In this document: positions 1 to 8,019 of the stretch, in pieces | Numbering within the stretch: the first letter of the stretch is position 1 | Layout of the letters: each line of letters begins with the position of its first letter | Assembly: GCA_903916385.1 (NCBI GenBank) | Contig: CAIWWH010000136.1 | Location: 1 to 40,544, forward strand | From: an uncultured Actinomycetes bacterium | GTDB taxonomy: Bacteria; Actinomycetota; Actinomycetes; Nanopelagicales; Nanopelagicaceae | DNA: 40,544 nucleotides | Direction: 5' to 3' | Notes under the pieces: generated by a model | The model's input: only the letters and a program-made list of their open reading frames with translations | Told to the model about the DNA's origin: nothing | Database searches by the model: none | Position numbers and translations under genes: made by a program

Positions 1-1
1 A

Positions 2-949
2 GAGGATGACGCTCCGGCGCAAACAGTTTTAACTGCTGGAGCGACTGCAGATCCAGTTAAGGACTATCTCAAGTTGATCGGTCGCGTCCCTCTTCTCAAT
101 GCTGAGATGGAAGTTGAACTCTCACTACAAGTTGAAGCTGGGCTCTTTGCCGAGGAGAAGTTGGCCCACGATAAGAAGTTAGATAAGAAGTTGAAGCGTG
201 AGTACGAGCAGTTGGTCCTACAAGGGCGACGCGCTAAGAACCACCTCCTTGAGGCTAATCTGCGCCTCGTAGTCTCTCTCGCAAAGCGTTATACCGGTCG
301 CGGCATGCTCTTCTTGGATCTGATTCAAGAGGGAAATCTGGGTCTCATTCGCGCCGTCGAAAAGTTCGATTACACCAAGGGATATAAGTTCTCCACGTAT
401 GCAACCTGGTGGATTCGTCAAGCGATCACTCGTGCGATGGCGGATCAGGCTCGCACCATTCGTATTCCTGTTCACATGGTTGAGGTCATCAACAAGTTGG
501 CCCGCGTACAGCGCCAGATGTTGCAAGATCTTGGACGCGAACCTACCCCTGAAGAGCTCGCTAAAGAACTTGATATGACACCCGAGAAGGTTGTCGAAGT
601 GCAGAAGTATGGTCGCGAGCCTATCTCGCTCCATACTCCACTTGGAGAAGAGGGCGACTCTGAATTCGGTGATCTTATTGAGGATTCTGAGGCCATCGTC
701 CCCGCTGATGCGGTCTCTTTCACACTGTTGCAGGAACAACTGCATTCGGTATTAGACACACTTTCAGAGCGTGAAGCCGGTGTAGTAGCGATGCGCTTTG
801 GTCTGACAGATGGACAGCCAAAGACGCTCGATGAGATAGGAAAGGTCTATGGAGTTACGCGCGAGCGCATCCGTCAGATCGAATCGAAGACGATGTCTAA
901 GTTGCGCCACCCATCGCGTTCACAGGTCCTCCGCGATTACCTCGATTAA
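2..949 (+). CDS. sigA: Principal RNA polymerase sigma-70 factor, 5'-truncated by window edge
   Basis: The reading frame is open from base 2, so the true start lies upstream of the window; 315 C-terminal residues are visible. The visible part opens with the region 1.2 motif DPVKDYLK followed by [15 protein letters not shown]. Region 2 follows, with [16 protein letters not shown] and the core-binding, -10 reading and melting stretch [16 protein letters not shown]. Region 3 contains [18 protein letters not shown]. Region 4 ends with a helix-turn-helix ([11 protein letters not shown]) that reads the -35 element. The conservation and the near-terminal LRDYLD are those of a primary (HrdB/SigA/RpoD) sigma factor rather than an alternative one. 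It would direct housekeeping transcription. An internal TTG at 74 is inside conserved region 1.2 and is not a plausible start. Confidence 0.95.
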   Translation, partial: EDDAPAQTVLTAGATADPVKDYLKLIGRVPLLNAEMEVELSLQVEAGLFAEEKLAHDKKLDKKLKREYEQLVLQGRRAKNHLLEANLRLVVSLAKRYTGRGMLFLDLIQEGNLGLIRAVEKFDYTKGYKFSTYATWWIRQAITRAMADQARTIRIPVHMVEVINKLARVQRQMLQDLGREPTPEELAKELDMTPEKVVEVQKYGREPISLHTPLGEEGDSEFGDLIEDSEAIVPADAVSFTLLQEQLHSVLDTLSEREAGVVAMRFGLTDGQPKTLDEIGKVYGVTRERIRQIESKTMSKLRHPSRSQVLRDYLD

Positions 950-993
950 AAATAGATTAACCAACTAAATTCGGAGTAGGGGAGCGATTAGCT

Positions 994-1179
994 ATGAGCG
1001 AGAATCCCAAGATCTATCGCAACCCTAAGAGCGGTTCCATGCGCTTTACCGGAACCGCCGACTTTGTTGATAGCGAAGGCAATATCATTGAGAGCAGAAC
1101 TGATTTTAAGCTTTGTGGTTGCGGCCACTCCAAAGAGAAGCCATTCTGCGATGGCTCACATAAAGAGAATCAAGCGTGA
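994..1179 (+). CDS. CDGSH iron-sulfur domain protein
   Basis: This is a 61-residue protein whose C-terminal half carries the CDGSH-type 2Fe-2S site: CGCGHSKEKPFCDGSH, giving three cysteines and one histidine in the family spacing (C-x-C-x6-x3-C-x3-H). The N-terminal half (KIYRNPKSGSMRFTGTADFVDSEGN) resembles the MitoNEET-like N-terminal strand region of short bacterial CDGSH proteins. The start is supported by a purine-rich AGGGGAG element about ten bases upstream. Such proteins bind a redox-active, labile cluster, but their bacterial partners are mostly unknown. It stands alone 44 bases after the sigma gene and could be co-transcribed with it. Confidence 0.88.
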   Translation: MSENPKIYRNPKSGSMRFTGTADFVDSEGNIIESRTDFKLCGCGHSKEKPFCDGSHKENQA

Positions 1180-1224
1180 GTTAATCGCGAACATAATCGC
1201 TAAAACCCTCATAAATCACTGCTT

Positions 1225-1253
1225 TTGTAACTTAATAATCTAAAATTTACTCT
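1225..1253 (+). promoter_or_regulatory. Candidate promoter for the TetR-family regulator
   Basis: TTGTAA (1225-1230) is separated by 17 bases from TACTCT (1248-1253), which fits a sigma-70 type promoter with the TANNNT -10 used elsewhere in this window. It would give a leader of about 115 bases before the ATG at 1374. No clear palindromic operator was found in that leader. Confidence 0.35.
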
Positions 1254-1373
1254 AGATTCCTTGTATCGGACATAACAGGTCATTAGAGTCGGCAACTTAA
1301 CCGAACTCGCTGAAACTAAGACTTGGCAACCAACAATGACGTTGATTATGTGTCCACGAGAAGGAAATTACTA

Positions 1374-2012
1374 ATGGCCTCACTGACGGCTCAGGCGCGC
1401 GAAGCTCGAAATGGTATCCACCCGACTAAAGACGAATTAATCAAGACCGTTGTGGTCCTGCTCGATCATTTGACGCTCGATGAGATCACTAGCGAGAAGG
1501 TTTTGGAGATCTCCGGTATTTCGCGTGGCTCGCTCTATCACCACTTTCAGGACTTTGCAGAGCTCCTCGAGCTCGCTCAGGTCCGCCGCTTCTCCAACTA
1601 CGTAACCAACTCCATCGCAGTCCTCTCCGAGGTATTTGCTGCTGTTGGAACCCGCGAGGAACTCATCACCAAATTGACCGAGGTTTCCAAGGTCTTTCAG
1701 GCTCCCATTCTCGCCGATTCCCGGATTGAGCGCTTAACCGCGATCTCGAAGGTGATGCATAACCCGCGTATGGCTGCTGCCTTAGGCAACGAGCAAGAGC
1801 GCCTCACTGAAACGATCGCAGATCTCTATCGGGATTTACAGGCCCGTGGGCTCGGAAATCCAGCCCTGGCGCCCCGCACGGCGGCAGTCATGTTTCAGGC
1901 ATACAGCCTTGGACGAGCCGTTGATGATTTCACGGTCACGCACATGGACCAAGATAATTGGCTCTACGCAGTTTCGTTGATTGTGGAGCACATATTCTTT
2001 CCAGCAAAATAA
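1374..2012 (+). CDS. TetR/AcrR-family transcriptional regulator
   Basis: A 212-residue protein with an N-terminal TetR-type DNA-binding domain: a first helix (TKDELIKTVVVLLDHLTLDEIT) and the helix-turn-helix SEKVLEISGISRGSLYHHFQDFAELLELA, where the SxGSLYHHF core is diagnostic. The C-terminal part is helical and ligand-binding in type, with no recognisable effector class. I chose ATG 1374 because AGAAGGAA lies about eight bases upstream; an in-frame TTG at 1323 would add 17 residues. No divergently transcribed partner is adjacent (the next gene is convergent), so the regulated genes are not obvious. Confidence 0.85.
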   Translation: MASLTAQAREARNGIHPTKDELIKTVVVLLDHLTLDEITSEKVLEISGISRGSLYHHFQDFAELLELAQVRRFSNYVTNSIAVLSEVFAAVGTREELITKLTEVSKVFQAPILADSRIERLTAISKVMHNPRMAAALGNEQERLTETIADLYRDLQARGLGNPALAPRTAAVMFQAYSLGRAVDDFTVTHMDQDNWLYAVSLIVEHIFFPAK

Positions 2013-2020
2013 GAAGGTGA

Positions 2021-2242
2021 TTACTCCGCGATAACGGGAGTTTCAATCAACTTTGCGGTCTCGTCTTGAATCTTGGCGACGAGTGGCTTTAGCCCCGCGG
2101 CATACTCTTTTGCATGGTGAGCACAGAAGAGCAACTCTCCACCGTTGAGAAGAGTGGCACGGACATAAGCTTGAGCCCCGCAGCGGTCACAACGATCGAC
2201 GGCGCTTAGTGGGGTAGGTTCGAGGATCAACTGTTCGGTCAT
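2021..2242 (-). CDS. DUF7455-type zinc-ribbon small protein
   Basis: A 73-residue protein with the pattern DRCDRCGAQAYVRATLLNGGELLFCAHHAKEY: two CxxC-like knuckles (CDRC and CAHH) expected to bind zinc. This short form is common in actinomycetes beside the sigA and second topoisomerase region, and matches the family I know as DUF7455. Its biochemical role is not established. The ATG is preceded by a clear AGGAGA Shine-Dalgarno sequence, unlike many other genes in this window. It is convergent with the TetR gene (8 bases apart) and divergent from the topoisomerase B gene. Confidence 0.82.
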   Translation of the reverse strand: MTEQLILEPTPLSAVDRCDRCGAQAYVRATLLNGGELLFCAHHAKEYAAGLKPLVAKIQDETAKLIETPVIAE

Positions 2243-2421
2243 CGACTTCTCCTGTCTCTGCTTATGTGGTTCTATCGAACTTCTTAACTTCTTCTGACGG
2301 TAGTGGAACAGTAAAGCATGGTTAGTTTATTCCCCGCGCGCCACTTGCGCTTGTTTATCTGAATTCACAGAAAAAACTATCCATTTCCACCTCCAATCGC
2401 CTAATTCCAAGAGATCTGCCC

Positions 2422-2427
2422 TATAAC
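2422..2427 (+). promoter_or_regulatory. Candidate -10 element of the topoisomerase B gene
   Basis: TATAAC lies ten bases before the ATG at 2438. This implies a very short 5' leader, since there is no Shine-Dalgarno sequence in that interval. No good -35 is apparent. Confidence 0.35.
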
Positions 2428-2437
2428 CTTGCGCCTC

Positions 2438-4510
2438 ATGGCCACTGATGATAAAACCGCGACGACCGCCAATGGCTATACCGCCAAGGATCTCGCAGTT
2501 CTTGAGGGGCTCGACGCTGTTCGGAAACGTCCAGGGATGTATATCGGCACCACGGATTCGCGTGGGCTCATGCACTGCCTATGGGAGATTATTGATAATT
2601 CCGTTGATGAGGCGCTCGCGGGACACTGCACGAAGATTGAGATTAATTTAGAAGCGGATGGATCCGTTGAAGTCCATGACAATGGCCGCGGCATCCCCGT
2701 TGATAAAGAGCCAAAGACTGGGTTGACCGGCGTTGAAGTGGTAATGACTAAGTTGCACGCTGGTGGAAAATTTGGAGGCGGTTCGTATGCCGCGTCGGGT
2801 GGGCTGCATGGAGTTGGCGCGTCTGTAGTAAATGCGCTTGCCTCACGCCTCGATGTCGAGGTCGATCGCGATGGAAAGATCTATTGGATGTCTTTCCAAC
2901 GTGGAACGCCAGGAATCTTTGATGGTGACGGTCCCAAGGCTCCTTTCGACGAGAAATCTGGCCTGCGAGTCATCGGTAAGGTAGCTGCAAAGGTTACTGG
3001 AACTCGTACCAAATGGTGGGCCGATAAGCAGATCTTCCTCAAAGAGGCAGAACTATCTATTGAAGATATCCATGCCCGCGCGCGCCAAACTTCATACTTA
3101 GTCCCTGGGCTACAACTCACCGTCAACGACAGTCGTGGCAAGGTAAAGAGCTCGGAAATCTTTCTGCATAAAGGCGGAATCTCGGAGTTCTGCACCTTCC
3201 TTCGACCCGATGAACCCGTTGGTGAAGTTATTCGTCTGACAGGAAGTGGTGAGTACACCGAAACTGTTCCTGTGCTCGACGACAAAGGCCATATGGTTCC
3301 TACCGAAGTTAACCGGACCATGGGAGTTGATATTGCTATGCAGTGGGGCAATGGTTTCGATACGACCATGTCTTCCTTCGTAAATATCATTTCGACCCCC
3401 AAAGGTGGAACACACACCCAGGGTTTTGAGCGCGCAATAACCAAGGCTTTTAATGATGCACTGCGCGCCTCCAAAACTCTCAAGAATAATGAGATCGACG
3501 TCATTAAAGATGATGTCCTTGAAGGACTTACTGCGGTTGTTACCGTCAGAATGTCAGAACCGCAATTTGAAGGTCAGACAAAAGAGGTTCTCGGAACTGC
3601 TGCAGCCACAAAGATCGTTGCCAGTGTTGTGAGCGATGAGTTGAAGAGCTTCTTTGCATCAACCAAGAGGATTGATAAGGCCACCGCTCGCGCAATTCTG
3701 GAGAAGGTCGCGGCTGCCTCACGTACTCGTATCTCAGCTCGCGCACACAAGGATCTGCAACGTCGCAAGAGCGCTCTCGAGAATAGCTCGCTGCCAACAA
3801 AGCTTTCGGATTGTCGCTCGGATGATACGGCGCGCACCGAACTCTTTATAGTTGAGGGAGATTCTGCGCTCGGTACAACGAAGGCCGCTCGCAACTCTGA
3901 GTTCCAAGCTATCTTGCCGATCCGCGGAAAGATTTTAAATGTGCAGAAAGCATCCCTTTCACAGATGCTGGAGAACAATGAATGTGCCTCGATCATTCAA
4001 GTGATTGGTGCGGGTTCCGGGGCCTCCTTCACGCTGGATGATGCTCGCTATGGACGCGTCATTCTGATGTCCGATGCTGATGTAGATGGTGCGCATATTC
4101 GCTGCCTGCTATTAACGCTCGTGTATCGCTACATGCGCCCTTTGATTGAAGATGGGCGAGTATTCGCTGCAATCCCTCCACTGCATCGCATAGATGTTGT
4201 GGGAGGCAAGCGTGGAGAGTTGTATTACACCTACTCCGATGATGAGATGAAAAAAGTCTTGGCGGATCTGACGAAGGCTGGAAAGCGTTGGAAGGAGCCG
4301 GTGCAGCGCTACAAAGGTCTGGGTGAGATGGATGCGGATCAGCTGCGCGAGACCACTATGGACCCAGAAAAGCGCACCCTGCGTCGAGTAACGATGAAGG
4401 ATGCCAAGGCTGCTGAAGCGATTTTTGAACTGTTGATGGGCAACGAGGTCGCGCCACGGAAAGAATTTATTTCAACCGCAGAGATCGACCGTGATCGGAT
4501 CGACGCCTAG
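2438..4510 (+). CDS. parE: Type IIA topoisomerase subunit B (ParE/GyrB2 type)
   Basis: A 690-residue ATPase subunit. The GHKL ATPase domain has the EIIDNSVDEA N-box, DNGRGIP and the GLHGVGASVVNAL glycine-rich loop. The transducer and TOPRIM domains follow, with FIVEGDSALGTTKAARNSEFQAILPIRGKILNV and the metal-binding DADVDGAH. EGDSALG, rather than the EGDSAGG usual in GyrB, is typical of the second actinobacterial B subunit encoded near sigA and annotated as topoisomerase IV ParE. It relaxes or decatenates DNA with the A subunit encoded tail-to-tail nine bases away. ATG 2438 is preferred to TTG 2429. Without the rest of the genome, a role as the only gyrase B cannot be excluded. Confidence 0.93.
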   Translation: MATDDKTATTANGYTAKDLAVLEGLDAVRKRPGMYIGTTDSRGLMHCLWEIIDNSVDEALAGHCTKIEINLEADGSVEVHDNGRGIPVDKEPKTGLTGVEVVMTKLHAGGKFGGGSYAASGGLHGVGASVVNALASRLDVEVDRDGKIYWMSFQRGTPGIFDGDGPKAPFDEKSGLRVIGKVAAKVTGTRTKWWADKQIFLKEAELSIEDIHARARQTSYLVPGLQLTVNDSRGKVKSSEIFLHKGGISEFCTFLRPDEPVGEVIRLTGSGEYTETVPVLDDKGHMVPTEVNRTMGVDIAMQWGNGFDTTMSSFVNIISTPKGGTHTQGFERAITKAFNDALRASKTLKNNEIDVIKDDVLEGLTAVVTVRMSEPQFEGQTKEVLGTAAATKIVASVVSDELKSFFASTKRIDKATARAILEKVAAASRTRISARAHKDLQRRKSALENSSLPTKLSDCRSDDTARTELFIVEGDSALGTTKAARNSEFQAILPIRGKILNVQKASLSQMLENNECASIIQVIGAGSGASFTLDDARYGRVILMSDADVDGAHIRCLLLTLVYRYMRPLIEDGRVFAAIPPLHRIDVVGGKRGELYYTYSDDEMKKVLADLTKAGKRWKEPVQRYKGLGEMDADQLRETTMDPEKRTLRRVTMKDAKAAEAIFELLMGNEVAPRKEFISTAEIDRDRIDA

Positions 4511-4519
4511 ATTATTGAC

Positions 4520-6022
4520 TTAGGAAGCGCCGATTCTGGTGCGGCGTGGCGTAGCGAAGCTCTTCGATACCGCAGTGAGTTCAGCAGCGACTTGAACTTT
4601 GATCTTTGCCTCACTCGACAAGAGGCTCTTGAGGGCAGCAATTGTTTCGCTGAGGGCAGCTTGCTCGGTTTCAAGTTCTAGCTTGCTCACCTTCGTCAGG
4701 CGTCGTAGTGGCATGTCGAGAATATAAGTTGCTTGCTCGTCACTCAGTTTGAAGCCCTTCATGAGCGCCTCTTTGGCAGCAGCAGCATCTTCTGAGCCGC
4801 GGATGATCTTGATGACCTTGTCGATATCGATGATCGCTTTGAGTAATCCATCCACCAGAGTGAGGCGGCCCTCGGCTTTAGCTTTGCGGAATTCGGAGCG
4901 GCGTCGGACAACTTCGATGCGGTGCTCGATAAAGACTTCAAGCAACTCTTTGAGACCAAGAGTCTGTGGCTTTCCGTTAACGAGTGCCACTGCATTGACG
5001 GAGAATTGATCCTCCATAGGGGTTAACTTGTATAGCTTCTCGAGGATCTCTTCGGGCTCATACCCGTTCTTGATCTCGATGACGACCTTAGTGCCCTGCT
5101 GTCCATCAGATAGGTCGATGATGTCTGAGATCCCGAGGATCTTTTTGGCCTTCACGAGATCAGCGATCTTCTCGACGACCTTTTCAGGGCCGATATTGAA
5201 GGGAAATTCCGTGATGACGATGCCCTGCTTACGTGAGGTAACTTTCTCGACAACCGCCGTGGCGCGCACCTTGAAAGATCCACGCCCGGTGGCATAAGCA
5301 TCTGCGACACCTTCGAGGCCAATGATCTCGCCCCCGGTAGGGAAATCTGGAGCAGGGACAAATTTCATCAGTGATTTGAGGGTGGCCTTGGGGTTGTCAA
5401 TCAGGTGTTTGGCTGCGGCGACAACTTCCCCGAGGTTGTGCGGGGCCATGTTGGTAGCCATGCCCACTGCGATACCAGTTGCACCATTGACCAAGAGGTT
5501 GGGAAAGGCGGCGGGGAGTACCAATGGTTCGAGGAGTTGGCCGTCGTAATTACCGCCGAAGTCGACTGTATCTTCGTCGGCCTCATCGACCATTGCCATC
5601 GCAGCTGGAGCCAGACGCGCTTCGGTGTAGCGCATTGCAGCGGGACCGGCATCTAAAGAGCCAAAATTTCCATGGCCATCGATGAGAGGAAGGCGAGTTG
5701 TGAAGGGTTGAGCGAGACGTACTGCTGCATCGTAAATGGCACCATCTCCGTGCGGGTGCAACTTACCCATAACTTCCCCGACCACGCGGGCGCACTTCAC
5801 ATGTCCGCGATCGGGGCGTAGTCCCATTTCAAACATCTGATGCAGGATGCGGCGCTGTACCGGCTTTAACCCGTCGCGAGCATCAGGCAGCGCGCGGGAG
5901 TAGATAACTGAATATGCGTATTCAAGAAAGGAATCGGACATCTCTTGCGAGACATCGATATCGACGATCTTGCCTGGGTTCTCGCCGGCTTTCGGAAGAA
6001 CGGCTTTAGGGGTGCGTGCCAT
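4520..6022 (-). CDS. parC: Type IIA topoisomerase subunit A lacking the C-terminal beta-pinwheel
   Basis: A 500-residue breakage-reunion subunit. The winged-helix domain has the quinolone-region HPHGDGAIYDA (residues 89-99). The catalytic tyrosine is Tyr132 in AAMRYTEARL. The tower and coiled-coil region ends at roughly residue 490 with TAVSKSFATPRRTRIGAS. Actinobacterial GyrA/ParC proteins are normally about 800 residues or more; the roughly 300-residue DNA-wrapping pinwheel is entirely absent. The frame stops cleanly nine bases from the convergent B subunit, so this looks like a settled architecture rather than a frameshift. The position of GyrA Ser83 is glycine. The start at 6022 (MARTPKAV) is preferred over an in-frame upstream codon at 6043. 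Confidence 0.92.
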   Translation of the reverse strand: MARTPKAVLPKAGENPGKIVDIDVSQEMSDSFLEYAYSVIYSRALPDARDGLKPVQRRILHQMFEMGLRPDRGHVKCARVVGEVMGKLHPHGDGAIYDAAVRLAQPFTTRLPLIDGHGNFGSLDAGPAAMRYTEARLAPAAMAMVDEADEDTVDFGGNYDGQLLEPLVLPAAFPNLLVNGATGIAVGMATNMAPHNLGEVVAAAKHLIDNPKATLKSLMKFVPAPDFPTGGEIIGLEGVADAYATGRGSFKVRATAVVEKVTSRKQGIVITEFPFNIGPEKVVEKIADLVKAKKILGISDIIDLSDGQQGTKVVIEIKNGYEPEEILEKLYKLTPMEDQFSVNAVALVNGKPQTLGLKELLEVFIEHRIEVVRRRSEFRKAKAEGRLTLVDGLLKAIIDIDKVIKIIRGSEDAAAAKEALMKGFKLSDEQATYILDMPLRRLTKVSKLELETEQAALSETIAALKSLLSSEAKIKVQVAAELTAVSKSFATPRRTRIGAS

Positions 6023-6061
6023 GGCGCGTATCTTGCCACGCAAATAAGGCAGGATGGGGAG

Positions 6062-7153
6062 GTGGGCTTTGGACTAGCAGATCTGTCGCAATCGATCTTC
6101 GCCTCGCTCGGTATACCAGGCACAGCCAACAGGCTCTCACTCTCGCCCTCACGACGCACCTGCCTCTTATTGATTGATGGAATGGGATCTGCATCACTCG
6201 CCGCCTATGGCGCGCAGTTCCCAATTTTTTCAGAGGTGAAGAGCACATTTGGACTCACCTCACACTTTCCATCGACGACGGTTACAAATCTGACGAGTTT
6301 GGGAACGGGGGAGTTGCCGGGAGTTCATGGAATGTTGGGTTACACGGTGCGCGTACCAAACTCAGGAACACCTGGACGCTTACTCAATCCGTTGAAATGG
6401 GATGACCGCGTTGATCCACTCTTTTGGCAGAAAGTCCCTACGCTCTTTGAGAGAGCATCTGCACTTGGTTTTAGTATTACAAATATCGCTGAGAAACGTT
6501 ATGAAGGTAGCGCCTTTACTCAAGCCGCACTTCGTGGAGCGCGATATGTCGGCGCTAATCGCCGAAATGAAATGGTTGAGGCGGCAGTCGTTGCACTTGC
6601 AGAGCCCAACTCTTTTTCATACCTGTATGTCAACGGTTTAGATCATGCTGGACACAATGATGGCGTTGGTAGCGAGAAGTGGCTGCTAGCCCTCGCTGAA
6701 GTTGCAGAGTTGATTTCAGGCCTCGTCGCAAAGTTACCTAAGAACACCGACCTTTATGTAACCGCGGATCACGGCATGGTCAATGTGGGCGAGAAGGTCG
6801 TGTTGGGTGTCGAGAATAATTTGATGAAGAATGTAACTTTGGTCGGTGGAGAACCACGTGCCCGTCATATCTACGTGGCGGAAGGAGCCCTCGATGAAAC
6901 CGTTGCGCTATGGCGAGAATTTCTGGGAGAGCGCGCGACTGTTTTTTCTAAGAGTGAAGTGATCTCAAATAATTTATTCGGCGAAGAAGTTTCAATCGAG
7001 AGCTTTGATCGCATGGGTGACTTTATTGCAGTTGCCAATGGCGAAGTAATTTTGATCGACCCCACACGAGTTCCGCAGGAATCGGCGATGGTTGGACACC
7101 ATGGTGGCGTGAGCGATTACGAAGTTGCTATTCCTCTTCTGAAGTTCCTTTAG
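6062..7153 (+). CDS. Alkaline phosphatase superfamily / nucleotide pyrophosphatase-phosphodiesterase-like protein
   Basis: A 363-residue protein of the type I phosphodiesterase/nucleotide pyrophosphatase group. Metal and nucleophile motifs are visible in order: LLLIDGMGS (first metal Asp), TVTNLTSLGTGELPGVHGMLGY (nucleophile Thr region), NGLDHAGHNDG (Asp/His pair), VTADHGMV (Asp-His) and GHHGG near the C-terminus. No signal peptide is evident, so a cytoplasmic hydrolase is likely; the substrate is unknown. GTG 6062 gives a start consistent with the domain. Longer frames would run antisense into the topoisomerase A gene, and CAGGAT lies six bases before this GTG. Its 3' end overlaps the convergent sepH gene by 26 bases. 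Confidence 0.82.
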   Translation: MGFGLADLSQSIFASLGIPGTANRLSLSPSRRTCLLLIDGMGSASLAAYGAQFPIFSEVKSTFGLTSHFPSTTVTNLTSLGTGELPGVHGMLGYTVRVPNSGTPGRLLNPLKWDDRVDPLFWQKVPTLFERASALGFSITNIAEKRYEGSAFTQAALRGARYVGANRRNEMVEAAVVALAEPNSFSYLYVNGLDHAGHNDGVGSEKWLLALAEVAELISGLVAKLPKNTDLYVTADHGMVNVGEKVVLGVENNLMKNVTLVGGEPRARHIYVAEGALDETVALWREFLGERATVFSKSEVISNNLFGEEVSIESFDRMGDFIAVANGEVILIDPTRVPQESAMVGHHGGVSDYEVAIPLLKFL

Positions 7154-7964
7154 ATCCACCGAACATGATGTCATCCCATGACGGGATCTTTAGACGCTTG
7201 GTAATTCCATCGCGCTTCTCGGCCTCAGAGACCTCTTCTGTCTGACTTGGACCGCTATTGATGATGGCATCTAGCCCAGAGGACTTTGCAGAATCTACGC
7301 TTCCGCTCTGATCGACCGGTTCGCGGACGGCAACTAATCGGGGCGCGGGAGTCGTGGAGGGGTAAACAATTCCATGCGATGGAGATTGAGCGGGTGCTTC
7401 TAGATCGTCGCCAGAGATCCACGCAGCACCGTCATCAAGCGCTTCAAGGTTGCGATTAGGTAGATCAAAGGACCAGTTTGCCTCGCTTATTCCTCCACCT
7501 TTCGTCGGATAGAAGAGAACGATGTTCCACGTGCCATCGTGTAAGCGCCAGGTATTCCACTCCACAAGGGTCATGTCGACACCACGAGGAGCGAGCTGCG
7601 AGATCGTGGCGGCGGACAGTGTGGGTGCGTGCTTCTCTTTGCGGAGTTGCGCGGCGAGGGCAAGGCCAATCACATAGGCGCGCTCTTGCAAGATAGGGCC
7701 AGAGAACTTTTCGACTTTCTCGGGAGTCCAGTCTGTAGAGCGAGCAATCGCATCGACAGTCTCACCGCTACGCAACCTGGCCTGCACCTCTTTGACGGTA
7801 ACGGCGGAGTGTTCTTCTTCATCAACCACTGCAACGAGACGTGGTTGGTTCACGAGCGCGCGTAACTCATCATCAAGTTCGACCGTAAAGGTTTCGCCCT
7901 CTGCGGATTGAAACTTCAGGCTTTTGCCATCCTCGGTCCGTCCGATTAATCGTAATTCGCTCAC
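7128..7964 (-). CDS. sepH: SepH, actinobacterial FtsZ-regulating cell-division protein (DUF3071)
   Basis: A 278-residue protein. The N-terminal SepH domain runs from VSELRLIGRTEDGKSLKF through the AT-hook-like segment VKEVQARLRSGETVDAIARS and the helix-turn-helix-like WTPEKVEKFSGPILQERAYV. A low-complexity linker leads to a short conserved C-terminal motif, KIPSWDDIMFGG, which in known SepH proteins is characteristic. SepH binds FtsZ and stimulates Z-ring assembly in Streptomyces and mycobacteria. The GTG at 7964 matches the family N-terminus; upstream in-frame sequence (to 8186) is antisense to the MFS gene and was rejected. CACTCT lies six bases before the GTG, a weak TANNNT-like -10. Confidence 0.9.
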   Translation of the reverse strand: MSELRLIGRTEDGKSLKFQSAEGETFTVELDDELRALVNQPRLVAVVDEEEHSAVTVKEVQARLRSGETVDAIARSTDWTPEKVEKFSGPILQERAYVIGLALAAQLRKEKHAPTLSAATISQLAPRGVDMTLVEWNTWRLHDGTWNIVLFYPTKGGGISEANWSFDLPNRNLEALDDGAAWISGDDLEAPAQSPSHGIVYPSTTPAPRLVAVREPVDQSGSVDSAKSSGLDAIINSGPSQTEEVSEAEKRDGITKRLKIPSWDDIMFGGSKGTSEEE

Positions 7965-8019
7965 GAGCAAAGAGTGCCACAAGTGGGAGGGCAAGGTTGG
8001 GAACTGGGGTGGAACTGGA

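Noticed and set aside
2327-2575. A minus-strand frame overlapping the topoisomerase B start
   Set aside because: It is mostly antisense to the conserved ATPase domain and resembles no family.
2881-3504. A 207-codon antisense frame inside the topoisomerase B gene
   Set aside because: Long antisense frames are common opposite biased coding sequence; no start signal or domain supports it.
5945-6061. Upstream extension of the phosphodiesterase-like gene
   Set aside because: It would be antisense to the conserved N-terminus of the topoisomerase A gene; the GTG at 6062 gives a plausible start.
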